Positions 24,866-34,860 of a stretch of DNA of 64,000 bases are shown here, piece after piece. Position numbers and translations under genes: made by a program. The notes beneath the pieces were generated by a model that was not told where the DNA came from, made no database searches, and was given only the letters and a program-made list of their open reading frames with translations. Source of the DNA: Allobosea lupini. GTDB taxonomy: Bacteria; Pseudomonadota; Alphaproteobacteria; Rhizobiales; Beijerinckiaceae. The DNA is taken from NCBI RefSeq assembly GCF_900109525.1, contig NZ_FOAN01000006.1:1-64000 (forward strand), written 5' to 3'. The stretch's first letter is position 1. Every line of letters starts with the position of its first letter.

Positions 24866-25534
24866 ATGAACTACACGCTCGATTTCACGCCTGTGATCGA
24901 AGGCATGCCGGCCCTGCTCATGGCGTGCCTGGGCACTTTCGGCCTCGCTTTGGGCGGGATGGCGCTCGCCATCGTCATCGGCGTCGGCGGCGTGATACTG
25001 CGCGACTCGAAGATCGCTCCGGTGCGCTGGCTGGTGAAGGCCTTCGTAGAGCTGATCCGCAACACGCCCTTCCTGGTCCAGATCTTCTTCATCTATTTCG
25101 CGCTGCCGCTGGCGGGCGTGAGGCTCGATCCGACGCCCACCGCGATCATCGCGCTCGGCATCAATGGCGGGGCCTATGCGATCGAGATCATCCGCGGCGG
25201 CGTGCAGTCGATCGGCAAGGGCCAGATCGAGGCTGGCCTCGCGCTCGGCCTGCACAAGGCGCAGGTCTTCCGGCTGATCGTGCTGAAGCCGGCACTCAGG
25301 GCGATCTTCCCGTCGCTGACCAGCCAGTTCGTGCTGCTGACGCTGACCACGTCTGTCGCCTCGGCGATTTCGGCCTATGAGCTGACTTCGGTGGCGCAGC
25401 GCATCGAGTCCGACAGTTTCCGCTCCTTTGAGGTCTACGGCACGATCACGCTGTTCTACCTCGTCATCTCCTGGGTGATGATGCGCTTCTTCGCGGCGAT
25501 CTCGACCCGTTACTTCAGCTATCCGGTGAAGTGA
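24866..25534 (+). CDS. amino acid ABC transporter permease (polar amino acid type, HisM/Q-like)
   Basis: This 222-residue inner-membrane permease has five predicted helices. The signature loop NGGAYAIEIIRGGVQSIGKG followed by QIEAGLALGLHKAQ is the EAA motif of the polar-amino-acid family, where the ATPase docks. The RNTPFLVQIFFIYF helix is also typical. GGGAGAGG precedes ATG 24866. It is the first gene of a four-gene importer set and seven bases separate it from the second permease. The transported ligand may be an amino acid or, given the neighbours, a carboxylate of the catabolic route. Confidence 0.9.
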   Translation: MNYTLDFTPVIEGMPALLMACLGTFGLALGGMALAIVIGVGGVILRDSKIAPVRWLVKAFVELIRNTPFLVQIFFIYFALPLAGVRLDPTPTAIIALGINGGAYAIEIIRGGVQSIGKGQIEAGLALGLHKAQVFRLIVLKPALRAIFPSLTSQFVLLTLTTSVASAISAYELTSVAQRIESDSFRSFEVYGTITLFYLVISWVMMRFFAAISTRYFSYPVK

Positions 25535-25541
25535 GGGCGCG

Positions 25542-26183
25542 ATGGGTGCGAACGAGTTCCTCTTCCTGCTCACCGGCCTGAAATGGACCGTGCTGCTGTC
25601 CATCGTCGGCTTCATCGGCGGCGGCGTCTTCGGGCTCGCCATCGCGCTGGCACGGACCTCCGGCCGGCCGCTGCTCGAGCGGATCACGGCCGGCTATATC
25701 GCCCTGTTCCAGGGCACGCCGCTGCTGATGCAGCTCTTCGTCGTCTATTACGGGCTGGCGCTTGTGGGGCTGAAGCTCGATGCCTGGGTCGCCGTCGCGA
25801 TCGGCTTCACGCTCCATGCCAGCGCCTATCTCGGCGAGATCTGGCGCGGTTCGATCGAGGCCGTGCCGAAGGGGCAGACCGAGGCCGCCAAGGCGCTGAG
25901 CCTGCACTATGTCTGGCGGATGAAGGACGTGATCCTGCCGCAGGCGATCCGCATCTCGCTGCCGGCGACGATCGGCTTCCTGGTCCAGCTGATCAAGGGC
26001 ACCTCGCTCGCCGCCATCGTCGGCTTCACCGAGCTGACGCGCGCCGGCAACATCGTCTCCAACCAGATCTTCCAGCCGCTGCTCGTCTTCGGGATCGTCG
26101 GCGCACTCTACTTCCTGCTGTGCTGGCCGCTTTCGCTCTACGGCTCGCATCTGGAGCGGCGCATGGCCATCGCCACGCGCTGA
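25542..26183 (+). CDS. amino acid ABC transporter permease (polar amino acid type)
   Basis: A 213-residue second permease forming a heterodimer with the previous one. It has TM segments at ILSIVGFIGGGVFGLAIALA and LFQGTPLLMQLFVVYYGLAL, then the docking loop YLGEIWRGSIEAVPKGQTEA. The C-terminus ends in a short basic cytoplasmic tail. The binding-protein gene follows after 50 bases with its own good ribosome site. Confidence 0.9.
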   Translation: MGANEFLFLLTGLKWTVLLSIVGFIGGGVFGLAIALARTSGRPLLERITAGYIALFQGTPLLMQLFVVYYGLALVGLKLDAWVAVAIGFTLHASAYLGEIWRGSIEAVPKGQTEAAKALSLHYVWRMKDVILPQAIRISLPATIGFLVQLIKGTSLAAIVGFTELTRAGNIVSNQIFQPLLVFGIVGALYFLLCWPLSLYGSHLERRMAIATR

Positions 26184-26233
26184 GCAGACCTCCTTCACCG
26201 CCTACCCGTCAACAACGACCAAGGGAGAGAAAC

Positions 26234-27067
26234 ATGTCGATCTTCAAGCCCACCCGCCGCAGCCTGCTCGTGACCGGAGCGGTCAGCCTCGCGATGCCGG
26301 CCGTGCTCACCCGCGCGGCCTTCGCCACCACGCCGGATGAGATCAAGAAGCGCGGCAAGGTGATCGTCGGCATCCAGGGCGACAACCCGCCCTTCGGCTT
26401 TGTGAATACCAGCGGCAAGCAGGAAGGTCTCGACGCTGCGATGGGCGAGCTCTTCGCCAAGGAGCTCGGCGTCCAGGTCGAGTTCACGCCGCTCGCAGTT
26501 GCCAATCGGATTCCGGCACTGACCGCGGGCCGCGTCGACGTGCTGTTCGCCACCATGGCGATGCTGCCCGAGCGCGCCAAGGCCGTTCAGTACAGCAAGC
26601 CTTACGCGGCTAACTACATCACGCTGGTCGCGGCGAAGAGCACCGTCGTCAAGACCAATGCGGATATGGGCAAGCTGGTGATCGGCGTGCCTCGATCCAG
26701 CACGCAGGACACGCAGATCACCAAGAATGCGCCCGAGGGCACGACGATCCGCCGCTATGACGACGACGCCGCAACCCTCCAGGCGCTGTTGTCCGGCCAG
26801 GTGCAGGCGGTCGGTGCCAACATGTTCTATGTCCAGCGGCTCAACGCGCAAAAGCCCGATACCTTCGAGGACAAGCTCGAATTCCAGCGCCTCTACAACG
26901 GCGCCTGCACCCGCCTCGGCGAAAAGGAGATCAACGCGACGCTCAACAGCTTCATCGACAAGATCAAGGCCAATGGCGAGCTCGCCAAGGCCTATGCCAC
27001 CTGGATGAAGGTGCCCCTGCCCGAATTCCCGGCCAGCGTCGAAGGCGTGCCCTTCGTCGTGAGCTGA
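26234..27067 (+). CDS. amino acid ABC transporter substrate-binding protein (family 3)
   Basis: This 277-residue periplasmic protein has a Tat-like signal ([20 protein letters not shown], cleavage near AFA-TT). The mature part is family 3: [51 protein letters not shown] with the conserved Arg that binds an alpha-carboxylate, and a Asp-rich hinge at [17 protein letters not shown]. It presents the ligand to the two permeases just upstream. AAGGGAGAG precedes ATG 26234. Confidence 0.9.
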   Translation: MSIFKPTRRSLLVTGAVSLAMPAVLTRAAFATTPDEIKKRGKVIVGIQGDNPPFGFVNTSGKQEGLDAAMGELFAKELGVQVEFTPLAVANRIPALTAGRVDVLFATMAMLPERAKAVQYSKPYAANYITLVAAKSTVVKTNADMGKLVIGVPRSSTQDTQITKNAPEGTTIRRYDDDAATLQALLSGQVQAVGANMFYVQRLNAQKPDTFEDKLEFQRLYNGACTRLGEKEINATLNSFIDKIKANGELAKAYATWMKVPLPEFPASVEGVPFVVS

Positions 27068-27093
27068 GCGAGCGACCGATCGGAACCGGGGCC

Positions 27094-27870
27094 ATGAACC
27101 AGCCGAATGCCGAAGCGCCCTTGGGCGGGGCGGACGCCATGATCGCGATGAACCATGTCGAGAAATGGTATGGCGAGTTCAAGGCCCTGACCGACATCAA
27201 TCTCGCGGTCCGCAAAGGCGAGCGCATTGTGCTTTGCGGGCCGTCAGGGTCCGGCAAATCGACGCTGATCCGCTGCATCAACCATCTGGAAGGCTACCAG
27301 AAGGGCGAGATCCGGGTCGGCGGCACCAAGCTCGGAGACGATGCGAAGACGATCGACGCGGTGCGCCGCGAGGTCGGCATGGTCTTCCAGCATTTCAACC
27401 TGTTCCCGCATCTGAGCGTGCTGCAGAACTGCATGCTGGCGCCGATGCGCTCGCTCGGGGTGAGCAAGGCGGAGGCCGAGGCGACCGCCCGGCAACTGCT
27501 CGGCCGCGTGAAGATCCTCGAACAGGCGGAGAAATATCCGGCGCAACTCTCCGGCGGCCAGCAGCAGCGCGTCGCCATCGCGCGGGCGCTCTGCATGAGA
27601 CCCAAGGTGATGCTGTTCGACGAACCGACCTCGGCGCTCGACCCGGAGATGGTCAAGGAGGTGCTAGACACCATGATCGCGCTTGCCGAGGAGGGCATGA
27701 CCATGATCTGCGTCACTCATGAGATGGGTTTTGCCCGGCAGGTGGCGAACCGCGTCATCTTCATGGCCTCGGGCGCGATCGTCGAGGAGGCGCCGCCGGA
27801 AGAGTTCTTCGGCAATCCGCGTCACGAACGGACCCGGCGGTTTCTCGGCGAAATCCTGCACAAGCACTGA
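27094..27870 (+). CDS. amino acid ABC transporter ATP-binding protein (GlnQ/HisP-like)
   Basis: A 258-residue ATPase of the polar amino acid importer. Walker A is GPSGSGKST, the Q-loop [13 protein letters not shown] is the family form, the signature is [10 protein letters not shown], Walker B is [15 protein letters not shown], and the switch His is in CVTHEMGFA. The first 20 residues before [13 protein letters not shown] are a variable extension, so a start at an internal ATG is possible. It completes the importer and lies 24 bases before the dehydroquinase gene. Confidence 0.92.
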   Translation: MNQPNAEAPLGGADAMIAMNHVEKWYGEFKALTDINLAVRKGERIVLCGPSGSGKSTLIRCINHLEGYQKGEIRVGGTKLGDDAKTIDAVRREVGMVFQHFNLFPHLSVLQNCMLAPMRSLGVSKAEAEATARQLLGRVKILEQAEKYPAQLSGGQQQRVAIARALCMRPKVMLFDEPTSALDPEMVKEVLDTMIALAEEGMTMICVTHEMGFARQVANRVIFMASGAIVEEAPPEEFFGNPRHERTRRFLGEILHKH

Positions 27871-27894
27871 CAACCCCAACTGAACGGATCGCAG

Positions 27895-28344
27895 ATGTCA
27901 CGCCTCGTCTATGTCCTGAACGGACCGAACCTCAACCTGCTCGGCAAGCGCCAGCCGCACATCTATGGCCATGAGACGCTGGCCGATGTCGAGCGCGACT
28001 GCCGCAAGCTTGCCGAGGAACTGAAGCTCGAGCTGCGCTTTCACCAGTCCAATCGCGAATACGAGATCATCGACTGGATCCACGAGGCGCGTGAGACCGC
28101 CGGCGGCATCGTCATCAACCCGGCTGCCTTCACCCATACCTCGGTCGCGATCCTCGACGCGTTGAACACCTTCGAGGCGCCCGTCATCGAGTGCCACATC
28201 TCGAACGTGCACAAGCGCGAGGCCTTCCGGCACCATTCCTATGTCTCGCTGCGCGCCGACGGCGTCATCGCCGGCTTCGGCACGCAGGGCTACCAGCTCG
28301 CTTTGCGGCGCGTCGCCAGGCTCATCGACGAGAAGGCCGCGTGA
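27895..28344 (+). CDS. aroQ: type II 3-dehydroquinate dehydratase
   Basis: This 149-residue enzyme interconverts 3-dehydroquinate and 3-dehydroshikimate. All type II landmarks are present: NGPNLNLLG (9-17), lid Arg19, catalytic Tyr24 in [16 protein letters not shown], and [18 protein letters not shown] with the catalytic His. Type II enzymes serve either aromatic biosynthesis or quinate breakdown. Here the gene follows an importer and precedes a Gfo/Idh dehydrogenase, with no other aro genes, which favours a catabolic role. That role is an inference. Confidence 0.93.
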   Translation: MSRLVYVLNGPNLNLLGKRQPHIYGHETLADVERDCRKLAEELKLELRFHQSNREYEIIDWIHEARETAGGIVINPAAFTHTSVAILDALNTFEAPVIECHISNVHKREAFRHHSYVSLRADGVIAGFGTQGYQLALRRVARLIDEKAA

Positions 28345-28355
28345 GGATCGATCCG

Positions 28356-29390
28356 ATGACGCCCGTGAAGATCGCGGTGATGGGAGCCGGGCTGATCGGC
28401 AAGCGTCACGCCGAGCACGTCGCCAGCGAAGCCGGCGCCACGCTCTGCGCCATCGTCGATCCGTCCGAGATCGGCAGGACATTGGCCGAGCGGCTGGGCG
28501 CGCGCTGGTATCGCAGCTTTGGCGATATGATCGCCGAGGATCGGCCGGAAGGCGTGATCATCGCGACCCCGAACCAGCTCCACGTCGCGAACGGGCTGGA
28601 AGCGATCGAGGCCGGCATCCCCGCCATCGTCGAAAAGCCGATCGCCGACGATCTGGCCGGCGGCGCCAGGCTGGTGGAGGCTGCGGAGCGGGCTTCGGTT
28701 CCGCTCCTGGTCGGCCATCACCGTCGCTACAACCCCATGATCGCCAAGGCCAAGGAAATCATCAACAGCGGCAGGCTCGGCCGCGTCCTGTCCCTGCACG
28801 GACATTTCTGGCTGATGAAGCCGGATGACTATTTCGATGTCGGCTGGCGGCGGGAGGAAGGCGCGGGTCCCGTGCTCCTCAACCTGATCCATGATGTCGA
28901 TCTGTTCCGCTACCTCTGCGGCGAAGTCGTCTCCGTGCAGGCGCAAAGCTCGAACGCCGTCCGAGGGCATGCCGTCGAGGAGACGGCCGTCATCCTGCTC
29001 CGCTTCGCCAGCGGCGCGCTGGGCACGGTTAACGTCTCGGATTCGATCGTGGCGCCGTGGAACTGGGAGCTCACCACCGGGGAGAACCCCGTCTATCCGC
29101 AGCAGGACCAGGGCTGCTATCAGATCGGCGGCACCCATGGAGCCCTGACGGTGCCACAGCTCGAGGTCTGGTCGAACCGCGACAAGCGCAGCTGGTGGGA
29201 GCCATTGCAGCGCGAGCGGGTGCCGTTCGTCCCCGAGGACCCGCTCAAGCTCCAGATCCGGCACTTCTGCGATGTCATTCGCAATGGCGCCGCACCGATC
29301 GCCTCCGGGCGTGAAGGCCTGGCGACGCTCGCCGTCATCGACGCCGTCAAGCGCTCGGCGGCAACCGGGACGACCGTCTCGCTCGGTTGA
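28356..29390 (+). CDS. Gfo/Idh/MocA-family oxidoreductase
   Basis: This 344-residue NAD(P)-dependent dehydrogenase has the Rossmann motif VMGAGLIGKRHAEHV at the N-terminus and the catalytic EKP motif in AIVEKPIADD. The C-terminal half is the large beta-sheet substrate domain, with HHRRYNPMI and NLIHDVDLFRYL, where the paired HD contacts substrate. GTG 28341 overlaps the aroQ stop, but ATG 28356 has a GAGG site nine bases upstream and is preferred. Family members oxidise sugars, inositols and cyclitols. In this setting a quinate/shikimate-like alcohol is a reasonable guess. Confidence 0.88.
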   Translation: MTPVKIAVMGAGLIGKRHAEHVASEAGATLCAIVDPSEIGRTLAERLGARWYRSFGDMIAEDRPEGVIIATPNQLHVANGLEAIEAGIPAIVEKPIADDLAGGARLVEAAERASVPLLVGHHRRYNPMIAKAKEIINSGRLGRVLSLHGHFWLMKPDDYFDVGWRREEGAGPVLLNLIHDVDLFRYLCGEVVSVQAQSSNAVRGHAVEETAVILLRFASGALGTVNVSDSIVAPWNWELTTGENPVYPQQDQGCYQIGGTHGALTVPQLEVWSNRDKRSWWEPLQRERVPFVPEDPLKLQIRHFCDVIRNGAAPIASGREGLATLAVIDAVKRSAATGTTVSLG

Positions 29391-29414
29391 TGCCTCTCGG
29401 TGTGCCCCGCGCGG

Positions 29415-30206
29415 CTACTCGTACAGCCAGTTCGGCTCCCGGCGCTCCAGGAAGGCGCTCTGGCCCTCGATCGCGTCACGGCTTTCAAGCATCCGGATCG
29501 CCGCCGGGTAGGAACGGCTCATCGAGGCCGCGAGATCGGGGCTGGCGAGGCTGTCGCGGATGATGGCCTTGGACGCTTCGATCGCCAGCGGGCCATTGGC
29601 GACGATCATGTGGGCGACGTCGCGCACCTTGCTGCGCAGTTCCGCTGCAGGGACGTGATCGTTGATCAGGCCGAGGACCTTCGCTTCCGCGGCCGAAACC
29701 CGCCGGCCCGTCAGGGCGAGATCCATGGCGAACTTGGTCGGCAGGCTGCGCGCGAGGCGCTGCAGGCCGCCGCCGCCGAGCGCGGCCAATCCGACGCGAG
29801 GCTCCGGGAACCCGAACTCGGCATGGTCGGCCGCATAGGCCATGTCGCAGGCGAGCACGATTTCGGCCCCGCCGCCCAGGGCGAACCCGTTCACCGCAGC
29901 GATGACGGGCTTGTCGAGATCGAAGCGAGCGGTCAGTCCTGCATAGCCGGTCGGCGGATAGTCGTCGGCATTGGTCCGGGCCCGGGCCTTGATGTCGCTG
30001 CCGGCGCAGAAGGCGCGCTCGCCTGCGCCCGTCAGGATCGCGACGCGTAAGGTGGGGTCGGCGGCATAGGCGTCGAAAATGCGGTGGAGTTCGCGGTGCG
30101 CCGACGGATGGAGCGCATTGCGAACCTCGGGGCGGTTGAGGGTGATCCACAGCAGCGGCCCCTCGACCTCGACGAGGATGTGTTCGAGGCTGGTCAGGTC
30201 AGTCAT
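29415..30206 (-). CDS. enoyl-CoA hydratase/isomerase family protein
   Basis: This 263-residue crotonase-fold enzyme has an oxyanion hole formed by AFCAGSDIKA and NGFALGGGAEIVLACD. Glutamates are at both catalytic places (GGGAE and FGFPEPRVGL), consistent with hydratase activity. ATG 30206 overlaps the LivF stop by eight bases, making it the last gene of the leftward Liv operon. It probably hydrates an enoyl-CoA made from the imported compound. It converges on the Gfo/Idh gene with only 24 bases between the stops. Confidence 0.9.
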   Translation of the reverse strand: MTDLTSLEHILVEVEGPLLWITLNRPEVRNALHPSAHRELHRIFDAYAADPTLRVAILTGAGERAFCAGSDIKARARTNADDYPPTGYAGLTARFDLDKPVIAAVNGFALGGGAEIVLACDMAYAADHAEFGFPEPRVGLAALGGGGLQRLARSLPTKFAMDLALTGRRVSAAEAKVLGLINDHVPAAELRSKVRDVAHMIVANGPLAIEASKAIIRDSLASPDLAASMSRSYPAAIRMLESRDAIEGQSAFLERREPNWLYE

Positions 30207-30930
30207 GCGCCAGGCCGCCCAGGAACAGTTCGGCGACGCGAGGATCGTGCAGGATCTCCTTCGCCGGCCCGAAGATCCGTGCCTGCCCGAGCTCCAGCAC
30301 CAGCGCGTGATCGGATATCTCCAGAGCCGAACGCGCATTCTGCTCGATCAGCAGGATCGTGACGCCGGCGGCGCGCAATTCCTGCAAGGCGGCGAAGGTT
30401 TCCTGGACGAGTTTCGGAGACAGGCCGATCGACGGCTCGTCGATCAGGATCAGCTTGGGATCGAGCAGGAGGCCGCGCGCGATCTCGAGCTGCTTCTGCT
30501 GCCCGCCGGAGAGGGTGGATGCCTGGACGGACGCCTTTTCGCGCAGTGCCGGAAACCGCTCGAACGCGCGCTCGATCCGTCGCGGCAGATCGTCGAGGCG
30601 TCGCGCCGCCGTCACGGCGCCGAGCTCGATGTTATGGCGCACGGAGAGCTGCGGGAAGATGTTGCGCCCCTGGGGGATATAGCAGATCCCCGCCGCCAGC
30701 AGGTCGCGGGGCGGCAGGTTGGTGATATCCCTCCCCTCGAAGCCGATCCTGCCGGCGCGCGCGGGCAGCATGCCGAAGATCGTCTTGAAGACGGTCGACT
30801 TGCCGGCCCCGTTCGGTCCGATCACCGTCGTGATTCCGCCGCGCGGGACCGAGAATGTCGTGCCGTTGAGAATGGTCATCCTGCCGTATCCGGCGGTGAC
30901 GTTCTCGAGGGCCAGGACGGGTTCGCTCAT
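30199..30930 (-). CDS. livF: branched-chain amino acid-type ABC transporter ATPase LivF
   Basis: A 243-residue ATPase of the hydrophobic amino acid uptake class. Motifs are Walker A GPNGAGKSTVFK, Q-loop YIPQGRNIFPQLSV (typical LivF), signature LSGGQQKQLEIARG, and Walker B LILIDEPSIGLSP. ATG 30930 starts seven bases after the LivG stop; an in-frame ATG at 30957 would overlap LivG by 20 bases. Neither has a strong ribosome site, so coupling to LivG is likely. Confidence 0.9.
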   Translation of the reverse strand: MSEPVLALENVTAGYGRMTILNGTTFSVPRGGITTVIGPNGAGKSTVFKTIFGMLPARAGRIGFEGRDITNLPPRDLLAAGICYIPQGRNIFPQLSVRHNIELGAVTAARRLDDLPRRIERAFERFPALREKASVQASTLSGGQQKQLEIARGLLLDPKLILIDEPSIGLSPKLVQETFAALQELRAAGVTILLIEQNARSALEISDHALVLELGQARIFGPAKEILHDPRVAELFLGGLAHD

Positions 30931-30937
30931 CGAAGGA

Positions 30938-31681
30938 TCAATGTCCGAGATAGGCATCGATCACGGCCGGGTTCGCCCTGATCTCGGCCGGAGTGCCGAT
31001 GGCCAGAACGCGTCCCTCCGCCATCACCACGACGCGCTGACAGAGGCTCATGACGAACTCCATATTGTGCTCGATGACGACGAAGGTGGCGCCGAGCTCG
31101 CTGTTGATCGCCCGCAACCGCTCTTTCAGCGCGCCCAGCATGGTGAGGTTGACGCCGCCGGCCGGCTCGTCGAGGAGGACGAGGCGCGGGCCCGCCATGA
31201 AGGCCATCGCCGCGTCCAGGAGCTTCTGCTGGCCGTAGGACAGGCCGCCGGCCTTCTCGCCGGCCAGATGCGACATCTTGAAGAATGCGATCATCCGGTC
31301 CGCCGCCTCGCCGAGGCCGGCATCGCGCGGCCCGAACAGCCGGCTGACCATCGTGCCGCGATGCTCCTGTCCGGCCAGGATCAGATTCTCGCGCACCGAC
31401 ATCTCCGGGAAGACCTGGAGAAGCTGGAACGTCCGGCTGACGCCAAGCCGGCTCAGCCTGGCCGGCCTCATGCCGGTGATGTCGTGTCCATCCAGCATCA
31501 CGCGGCCGGCGGTCGGCTCGAGCTGACCGAGGACCGCGTTGAACAAGGTCGACTTGCCGCAGCCATTCGGGCCGATCAGGCCGAGGATCTCGCCCTTGTT
31601 GACATCGAAGCTGACGCCATCCACGGCGCGTATGCCGCCGAAATGCTTCTTGATGCCGTGGATCTCCAGAACCTTGGTCAT
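30938..31681 (-). CDS. livG: branched-chain amino acid-type ABC transporter ATPase LivG
   Basis: This 247-residue partner ATPase has Walker [13 protein letters not shown], the LivG-type [14 protein letters not shown] segment, signature [14 protein letters not shown], Walker [14 protein letters not shown], and switch [15 protein letters not shown]. It is somewhat shorter than classical LivG (about 255) but complete. The start codon overlaps the LivM stop by four bases. LivG and LivF form the ATPase pair at the cytoplasmic face of LivHM. Confidence 0.92.
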   Translation of the reverse strand: MTKVLEIHGIKKHFGGIRAVDGVSFDVNKGEILGLIGPNGCGKSTLFNAVLGQLEPTAGRVMLDGHDITGMRPARLSRLGVSRTFQLLQVFPEMSVRENLILAGQEHRGTMVSRLFGPRDAGLGEAADRMIAFFKMSHLAGEKAGGLSYGQQKLLDAAMAFMAGPRLVLLDEPAGGVNLTMLGALKERLRAINSELGATFVVIEHNMEFVMSLCQRVVVMAEGRVLAIGTPAEIRANPAVIDAYLGH

Positions 31682-32691
31682 GAGGCGCTGCCTGCATCAT
31701 AGGTCGGAACGGCCGCCTGACGGGCGAGCGAAGCGCGGCGGGTGCGTGCGTCCGCCGTCCGGCGCTCGACCCAGCCGAGGATGCCCGAAGGCGAGTAGAT
31801 CAGCAGGACCATGACCAGCAGCGCATAGGCGATGAGATAGTACCCTTGCGTGTAGTCGCGCAGCCATTCGGGCAGGAGGACGGCGATCAGGGCTCCGAGC
31901 GCCGGCCCGAGGAAATAGCCGGAGCCGCCGACGATCACCATCAGAAGCAGGCTGAAGGATAGCGGCAGGCCGAACGGGTTGGGATCGATGAACTCGACCA
32001 GCGGCGCGTAGAGCACGCCCGCCACCCCGCCCATCGTCGAGCCGATCGCGAAGGCCATCAGCGTGTAGCGGCGGGTGTCAACGCCGAGGGACTGCGCCCG
32101 CGCAGGGTTTTCACGCAGAGCAGTGAAGGCGCGTCCCCAGGGGGAATTGACCAGCCACAGCATCAGGCCGGCGCAGATCACGAGCCAGGCGAGCGAGAAA
32201 TAATAGAAGTTCAGGTGGTGCTTGAGCGAGACCCCGAAGAGGGTCGGACGCGGAATGCCGAAGATCCCGTAAGTGCCCTTGGTCAGCCACTCCTCGTTGC
32301 GGAAGACGAGGTAGGCCAGCGTCGCGAAGGACAGGGTGACGAAGGCGAGGTAATGATGCTGGACACGTAAGGCCGGATAGCCGAGCAGCCAGCCGATCGC
32401 GAAGCACAGCGCGACGGTCAGCAGCAGGGGCGCATAGAGCGGCCAGCCATTCACCGTCATGATCGCCGTGGCGTAGGCGCCGATGCCGACGAAGGCGCCC
32501 TGCGCGAGCGACACCTGGCCGGCATAGCCGAGCGTCAGGTTGAGCCCCATCGCCGCGATGGTCATGACCGCCCACATGGCGAGCATGTAGTTGCCGAACC
32601 GCGAGAGCGTCAGCGGCAGGAAAAGCAGGATACAGGCCACCCCGATCGCAAGGGCGCAAGCGGCGGGGCGGGAGCGCAGCAAGGCGATCAT
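31678..32691 (-). CDS. livM: branched-chain amino acid-type ABC transporter permease LivM
   Basis: This 337-residue permease has about ten helices. The conserved LivM segments are [21 protein letters not shown] and [21 protein letters not shown], the docking loop. The frame is open upstream through livH, giving a misleading 568-codon ORF. ATG 32691 fits the family start ([16 protein letters not shown]) and overlaps the livH stop by four bases. A polar tail of about 30 residues follows the last helix. Confidence 0.92.
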   Translation of the reverse strand: MIALLRSRPAACALAIGVACILLFLPLTLSRFGNYMLAMWAVMTIAAMGLNLTLGYAGQVSLAQGAFVGIGAYATAIMTVNGWPLYAPLLLTVALCFAIGWLLGYPALRVQHHYLAFVTLSFATLAYLVFRNEEWLTKGTYGIFGIPRPTLFGVSLKHHLNFYYFSLAWLVICAGLMLWLVNSPWGRAFTALRENPARAQSLGVDTRRYTLMAFAIGSTMGGVAGVLYAPLVEFIDPNPFGLPLSFSLLLMVIVGGSGYFLGPALGALIAVLLPEWLRDYTQGYYLIAYALLVMVLLIYSPSGILGWVERRTADARTRRASLARQAAVPTYDAGSAS

Positions 32692-33563
32692 ACCGTCCGC
32701 TCCTCCTTGCGTCCTGCGATCCCGTGCGGGCGGAACAGGATCACGGCGATCAGGATGAAGAGCGGCACCGCGCTGCGGTACTGGGTGGAGATGTAGGCGG
32801 CGGCCAGATTGTCGACGACGCCGAGCAGGAAACCGCCGATGATGGCGCCGCGGAGCTGGTTGAACCCGCCGATGATGGCGGCGATGAACGCCGCAAGACC
32901 AAGGGTCTCGCCGCTGGAGAATTTCGCCAGATAGATCGGCGTGACGAGCAGCGAGGCGATCGAGACGAGCACCGCGTTGATGACGAAGGTCAGCAGGATC
33001 ATGCGCTCGACCGGAATGCCGAGCAGCCGCGCCACGGTCGGGTTCTGCGCCGTCGCCTGCATCTGGCGCCCGATGGAGGTGCGCTCGAGCAGCAGGGTCA
33101 GGCCGATGATCGCGCCGATCGCGGTGACGATGATGCCGATGTGCTGCAGCGAGATGTTGGCGCCGAGAATGGCGAGGTTCCTGTCGGGGACCAGCGAGGG
33201 AAACGGGTAGGCTTCGGCGCTGTAGAGATCCTTGACGCTTTCCTTCATGAAGATCGCCAGCGCCATCGTCGCGATCGCCATGGGCAGGACGCCGTGCTTG
33301 ATCATGGGATCGACGAGCATCTGCTTGAACATCGCGCCGAGGATCACGACGGACATGCCGATCGTCACCAGGGCGGCCAGCCAATAGGGCGCGCCCATGC
33401 CCATCGCGATCAACGCGAAAAACGCCGGCAGCATGACGAACTCGCCCTGGGCAAAATTGATGGTTTGTGACGCCTGCCAGAGCAATGCGAAGCCGATCGC
33501 GACGACGGCGTAGATCGCGCCGGTGGCAAGCCCACCGACGATCAGGGTTGAAAATGTCGACAT
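32688..33563 (-). CDS. livH: branched-chain amino acid-type ABC transporter permease LivH
   Basis: This 291-residue permease has the LivH signature near the N-terminus (AVVAIGFALLWQASQTINFAQ, here quoted in part as ALLWQASQTINFAQGEF). The docking loop is RQMQATAQNPTVARLLGIPV. The C-terminus ends [11 protein letters not shown] in the cytoplasm. It is separated by 57 bases from the binding-protein gene upstream, a usual spacing that allows higher binding-protein expression. Confidence 0.91.
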   Translation of the reverse strand: MSTFSTLIVGGLATGAIYAVVAIGFALLWQASQTINFAQGEFVMLPAFFALIAMGMGAPYWLAALVTIGMSVVILGAMFKQMLVDPMIKHGVLPMAIATMALAIFMKESVKDLYSAEAYPFPSLVPDRNLAILGANISLQHIGIIVTAIGAIIGLTLLLERTSIGRQMQATAQNPTVARLLGIPVERMILLTFVINAVLVSIASLLVTPIYLAKFSSGETLGLAAFIAAIIGGFNQLRGAIIGGFLLGVVDNLAAAYISTQYRSAVPLFILIAVILFRPHGIAGRKEERTV

Positions 33564-33620
33564 GGGCTCGTTCGAGACGCGAGGGGTTTCCGAGACGCCC
33601 CCGGAGCGGCGCCGGCCGGG

Positions 33621-34763
33621 CTACGGCTTCAGCGCGGGAAGGGTCTTGGTGATGACGGTGGTGCCGTTCTGGACCTCGGCGAGGAAGCCGATCCGGTCGA
33701 GATCGCCGTTCTGGTCGATGCTGACGTCCATCAGCATGCCGGGCTCGTCGGCAGCCTTGACCGACAGGCCCTTGAGCGCTGCGGTCAGACCCTTGGGGTC
33801 GAGCTTGCCCATTTTCTGCGTGCCGGCCTTGATCGTGTAGATGCCGAGATAGCCCTTCATCGAATTGTGGTCCGGCACGTAGTTGTACTTCGCCATGAAT
33901 TTGTGCCGATAGGCTTCGATCGAGGGGATCGGCGCGTCAGCCGTCAGACCCACATGGCCGCGGACGCCGTTGGCAGCGTCGCCGGCGAGCTCGATCACCT
34001 TCTGGTTGAGCAGCGTCGTTTCACCGATCAGCGGCTTCTTGATCCCCTGCTTCTGGATCTCCTTGAGGATGCGCGCGCTTTCCTCCTCGTGGAGGTAGAT
34101 GAAGACGGCGTCGACCTCGGCCTGCTTGAGCTTGGCGACGTCCGCCGCGAAATCGACCTGCGCCGCCTCCGTGGAAATGTCGGCGCTGATCGTCACGCCG
34201 CGCGCCTTGAGCTCCTTGGTGATGCCGTCGCGGCCGCCCTTGCCGAAATCGTTGTTCACCCAGATGACCGCGACATTCTTCGCCTTGAGATCGTCGGCCA
34301 TATAGGCTGCGAGTTTCGGCATGGAGATCTGCTGGCCGAACGATGTCCTGATCAGCGTCTTCAGCCCCATCTGCGTCAGCTCGGCCGCTTCGCCGCCGAT
34401 GACGTTGGTGACGCCCGACTCCGAGGTGAGCTGAGCGGTGACCTTGATGGAGCCCGAATAGACCGGCCCGAGCACCGCATAGGGATTTGCGTCCAATGCC
34501 TTCTGCACAAGGCCGCGCGCGACGCCGGGATTGGTCTGGCTGTCGGCGCAGTTCATCTCGATCTTCTGGCCGAGCAGCCCGCCGGCTGCGTTGATCTCGT
34601 CAATCGCGAGGTTCGCCCCATTGCGGAAATTGATCCCGACTGTCGCTCCCGGCCCGGAAAGCTCGCTGACACAGGCGATCTTCACCTGCGCCTGCGCCAG
34701 GTCGGCGAAGGCCGCGACGGCGACGATTGACAGCGACGGCAGCAACAGGTTGCGCAGAGTCAT
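33621..34763 (-). CDS. branched-chain amino acid-type ABC transporter substrate-binding protein
   Basis: This 380-residue periplasmic protein has a Sec signal peptide (LLLPSLSIVAVAAFADLAQA, cleavage before QVKIA). The mature protein follows the Leu/Ile/Val-binding plan: ACVSELSGPGATVGINFRNG, GPVYSGSIKVTAQLTSESGV, FGKGGRDGITKELKARGV and VFIYLHEEESARILKEI. The start at 34763 has a strong GGGGAGGG site. It is the first gene of the leftward Liv operon. Members of this family carry amino acids but also aromatic and short organic acids, and the downstream CoA genes suggest an acid ligand. Confidence 0.9.
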   Translation of the reverse strand: MTLRNLLLPSLSIVAVAAFADLAQAQVKIACVSELSGPGATVGINFRNGANLAIDEINAAGGLLGQKIEMNCADSQTNPGVARGLVQKALDANPYAVLGPVYSGSIKVTAQLTSESGVTNVIGGEAAELTQMGLKTLIRTSFGQQISMPKLAAYMADDLKAKNVAVIWVNNDFGKGGRDGITKELKARGVTISADISTEAAQVDFAADVAKLKQAEVDAVFIYLHEEESARILKEIQKQGIKKPLIGETTLLNQKVIELAGDAANGVRGHVGLTADAPIPSIEAYRHKFMAKYNYVPDHNSMKGYLGIYTIKAGTQKMGKLDPKGLTAALKGLSVKAADEPGMLMDVSIDQNGDLDRIGFLAEVQNGTTVITKTLPALKP

Positions 34764-34860
34764 GGAACCCTCCCCTTGGTCTCTTGCCGACAGGAGCCGG
34801 GCGATGCCGCATCTGTCGACTGGACGTTCTCAGGGTAATAGCGGGGCGCGTCGCCGCCAT

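Noticed and set aside
31678-33384. 568-codon leftward ORF
   Set aside because: Only the last 337 codons are LivM; the upstream part is livH read in another frame. The ATGA overlap at 32688-32691 fixes the start.
33564-33620. GC-rich hairpin between the Liv binding protein and LivH
   Set aside because: Several weak pairings are possible but none is clearly better than background.
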